From Gymnothorax reevesii (Eukaryota; Chordata; Actinopteri; Anguilliformes; Muraenidae), in the NCBI GenBank assembly GCA_029721435.1, contig CM056573.1, positions 100,555,447-100,619,446 on the forward strand: a stretch of DNA of 64,000 bases, read 5' to 3'. This document shows, in pieces, positions 60,627-64,000 of the stretch (the first letter of the stretch is position 1; the number at the start of each line of letters is the position of its first letter). Under the pieces are notes generated by a model that was not told the DNA's origin, searched no databases, and worked only from the letters and a program-made list of their open reading frames with translations. The position numbers were made by a program, and so were the translations under genes.

Positions 60627-63600
60627 TATGACCATTTTCTGGCAAAAAAAGGAACATTTTAAAAAGAGCGTTACTTTACCTATGTAAAAACCTTATTCAC
60701 AAGTGAGGAATGGTGTTAAATTGGATACCAGTAGATCCATAATGATTCTGAACTCTATTTTCCAGTGATATATAATAAGTTACATTTATGTTGAGATTTC
60801 AAGTACTCAGGATGTTTGAATGACATTTCACTAACTCAATACCTTGGGAACTGAGCATTCAATTCAATTAAGTTAACCAAATTACCTGCTTAAAATAGCT
60901 TAGAATACCACTTTGTTCATCGTAGACTTTGTAGAATCATACATTTTCTCATCATCAAATCTTTTATTCTTTGTAACCAGTCTGAAGATAACAGCTTAAT
61001 TTTTCTGTCCCACAGTGTCCATCCATAACAGTGCAAATTTCTCCTTATTGTAGAATTAATAATATAATTAATAATAATCGTAATTATACCAGAGTGGGGG
61101 AAATATCTACTAATAAGTAATGTGTGCACAAGGTCTGCCCCCGAAACTCGGACTGGCCCCTGAACCACAGAAGTTTTACTCTTTCCGTTCCACAAATTTG
61201 TTCGTCCGTCACGCATGCTGTGGCACACTTTCACTTGTGCTTATATGCCTTATTTTTAGGCAGTATCTCTTGGTACTAATATGATTTCCTAATGGTTAAA
61301 AGAGGTTTTAGGATAAATTTATTAATGGTTGGAGTAAAATGAGCATTGCGCAGAGAGTCACATTCACCTTCAACTGCATCAGATGATCACCAGTGATTCA
61401 TGCCCTAATTAATCCAACCTATTGCCTACTGATCAACTCAAGTGTGTCAAAGAATCAGAATCAGATATTCTCCACTTTTAAATGCCATGTAATTTCTAAT
61501 AATCAGGAGCCAAATGAAATGATGGATCCAGGGAATGCAAGGGTCCCACAATGTCTGTCCACGAAAAATCCATCTACATGTGCAATCATTGTAAAAATGA
61601 ATACATTTGAACACTTTTACTTATTTCATTATATCTATAATAAATTGGCTGAGGCAGCACCCCGGCAGCATGCTTAGCAATTTCTTAAAATGTGTTGATG
61701 TCCATAAAACAACTGTGATTGATGAAATTCTGACGCCAAAGCAATTCTTGAAACAATTTTTATTGCATTTCAGGATTACATAATTGAAATTCTTAGTTTT
61801 ATAAGACCATTTGCTACTAACATGAACTAACTATTTACCAACTGGTATCATCATTTTTCTCAGATATTCAATCAAGATTGGATTTCAAATTGTCTTGTGA
61901 CAAATTCCCAATGTGGGACTGTCCCGTGTGGCCATTTGCACTGATTTCGGGTGGCATCGTCTTTTGGAAGCGAAAATAGTTGTGCTTTTTTTTTTTGCAT
62001 CCACAGGCGAGCAGCTTTGGCAGACATACTGATGAAAGTGCACCTCAAATGATCCGCAGTTCTTCTTTTGTATTTCCAGAAGTGTAGACGCTACTAAGGC
62101 GTAATATGATCCGCGGTCATTTGTGCCTGATATAATAGTTTCTGGGGTGGGCAGGTCCAGCGCCGTGATTGGCTCTGGCTAGGTCTGTACTAATTGGACA
62201 GCACAACCTGACATCAGGTTTTGCCCAGATCTCGTGAAGATCTCAGGACGAGCTGTTCAGAAAGGAAATCATGTTCTCCGATTACGGCAAAACCCCTGTA
62301 TCTTATGTTCTGAAACTTTACAGAGGTTGAGTATGGACATCCAACATTATCACATTACTTGTATGTATTAAAAGAAGGATCAGCATAATGGGTCTCCTTT
62401 TAGACCAGAAATGACACATCTGTCCATCACAGTGGTATGAACAATGCTGTATAATGTGTATGACATATTAATTGATGTAGTTAGATCCACTTGAGCCATT
62501 TCACCTGTTTGCTGTTAATATGTTCGTTGAAGTTAGCCGAGTAGTAATTCTTATTTCCTCATTTGTGTCTCAGTATTTATTCAAAATAATGTGATCTCAT
62601 AACTGTCTATGAACCTGAGGCCACATAGTCATCTTGAAGGGTGTCAGATGTTTGCATAGTGTTCAAGTTGTTGTTCTTCTGAATAAAATATCCACTGCAC
62701 ACAATAACATTTTTTGTTTGTTGTGGATTTTACTGCTGATCATAAAACTGTCCCACAGTGTCTGTCCAACACACATATTTAATCCATTTTGCCTGCTTTT
62801 TGGTAAACCTCCTGGAAAAAAAGTTTTCCATGGGGCTTTAGCACTACTGTTATAGTAACCTGAATGAAGTTTATTCTTTTTTCTGCACAGTAGTACATAA
62901 AATGGAAATGATGCAGCTGCTTGCAAATGACAAAATTATGGAGTTGTCATTGCTGACTGCCCAATATTGACAAAAAACCCTTCATCTGATTATTTCCTTT
63001 AGAATTGCCCATACCCTCAAGTAACTTAAAACATTGGTCTTCTTCCTCTGTGTGAACATTTGCGGGTCAGTGATTACTAATGTGGCAGAAATATCCATTT
63101 TAAGCCTATTTTCAATAAACATGAAGTGTAAATTGATAATTCCAGTGAAAAGATTGTTTCCACACCTCTTGTTCTCAGTTGTATAGGTTATGTACTTCAA
63201 AAAACTCAGAAGTTTTTGGAATATAGAAAGATTTATTTTTCTCTCTGGGTGTTACACATATGATTACCAACATTGTGAACACGCTCTTATTTATGTGCCG
63301 TCTTGATATATGAATCAGAAAAATGTTTCCCTCCTCTTACAATTTGTCATAGGTTTTTAGAAGAATTGGACCATTGGTGTGACAAGGATAATTGAGAGAT
63401 GTAAGGGGTCATTTATAACCCCAGGGATGTGGGAGTGCTTTTCTAGTTGATAAAAGGGCAATCAGAGGCTGCATACCGCATCCAAAACAAATTATTTTTA
63501 TTTCCTTGTGGATATAGAAAATGCGCACCCAGAGGGGCACATACTATCAATCAAATGACGAAAAAAAATCACTTAATCCGTTAATCCTGTTAATTGGGCC

Positions 63601-64000
63601 TATTTCTCAATTTTTAATTTTTTTTATATTTTTGGCTGCTTAGTACTTTGCCTAGTTAAGATCTTTTTTTCTTTTTCATTTTGTCATTGGACAAATATCT
63701 ACCCTTGTGTAAATTTTGGTGCAGCTCACACAATTAGTCTTTCGGGTAAAGTAACACACACACATACACAAACATAATTCCCTTGGCAGGGGTAAAAATA
63801 CCCGCAAATCATATTATTCTGGATCTGATAGGCAAGATTTACAGCAAAATTGACAATTCAGAGAATAAAAGTTGACCATTACAATAATATCAATGCCCAT
63901 AAGGTTGAAAAACATCCATATTTTCTGGGGTCATAAATGACCCCACACAAGTTTCCAATATTCTTGCCACACAAAAAAGTCAATCAAAATTCTTAATGAA
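60627..64000. other. 3.4 kb without a recognised gene
   Basis: AT-rich with short ORFs (up to 105 codons), none recognised. The stretch 63440-63795 ends TTCCCTTGGCAGGGGTAA, which faintly resembles the CTTGGCGGAGGTAA tail of the RTE-like LINE at 12172, so it may be an old LINE tail. Confidence 0.4.

Overview
The window is eukaryotic DNA, almost certainly from a ray-finned fish. It is AT-rich and intron-bearing, and packed with fish-type mobile elements: several Tc1/mariner families, hAT elements and MITEs, PIF/Harbinger, Ty3/gypsy and Ty1/copia fragments, an RNase-H-bearing LINE, an RTE-like LINE tail, an L2-like LINE tail and a tRNA-type SINE. The species cannot be fixed from the sequence. 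No bacterial-type operons, rRNA genes, CRISPR arrays or clear tRNA genes were seen.

One host gene is recognised. It is siva1 (apoptosis regulator SIVA), on the + strand, in four exons: 18653-18773, 28568-28759, 42098-42251 and 43101-43149. All introns are GT-AG, phases join correctly, and the product is 171 aa. It has a conserved N-terminus, a death-domain-homology exon and a 15-cysteine C-terminal zinc-binding region. A consensus-like E2F site lies about 145 bp before the ATG, and an AATAAA follows the stop. The 516-nt coding sequence is spread over 24.5 kb because introns 1 and 2 have filled with transposons.

Layout. 1-18455 is transposon debris upstream of siva1: Tc1 relics, an L2-like LINE tail cut by a hAT MITE, a copia fragment cut by a Harbinger element, a minus-strand gypsy gag-pol relic cut by an RTE tail, and a 5.8-kb LINE cut by a mariner fragment, a THAP-containing element and an 1855-bp CACA-ended element. 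That LINE ends about 40 bp before the E2F site. Intron 1 holds a 3.7-kb hAT-type element carrying a three-unit 0.9-kb repeat. Intron 2 holds a hAT transposase gene that keeps its own intron, an intact 337-aa Tc1 transposase, a cysteine-peptidase-like fragment, multiply nested hAT and Tc1 elements, a 145-bp tandem repeat and a 300-bp GT/AT microsatellite.

Downstream (43.3-64 kb) no host gene was recognised. This part holds a hAT MITE, three Tc1/mariner relics (one cut by a solo LTR), a degenerate mobile-element protein cut by a hAT MITE, a diverged noncoding repeat family, and a striking pair of exact duplications at 57.8-60.5 kb. Many insertions could be delimited by their target-site duplications, so the window reads as a datable stack of nested insertions.
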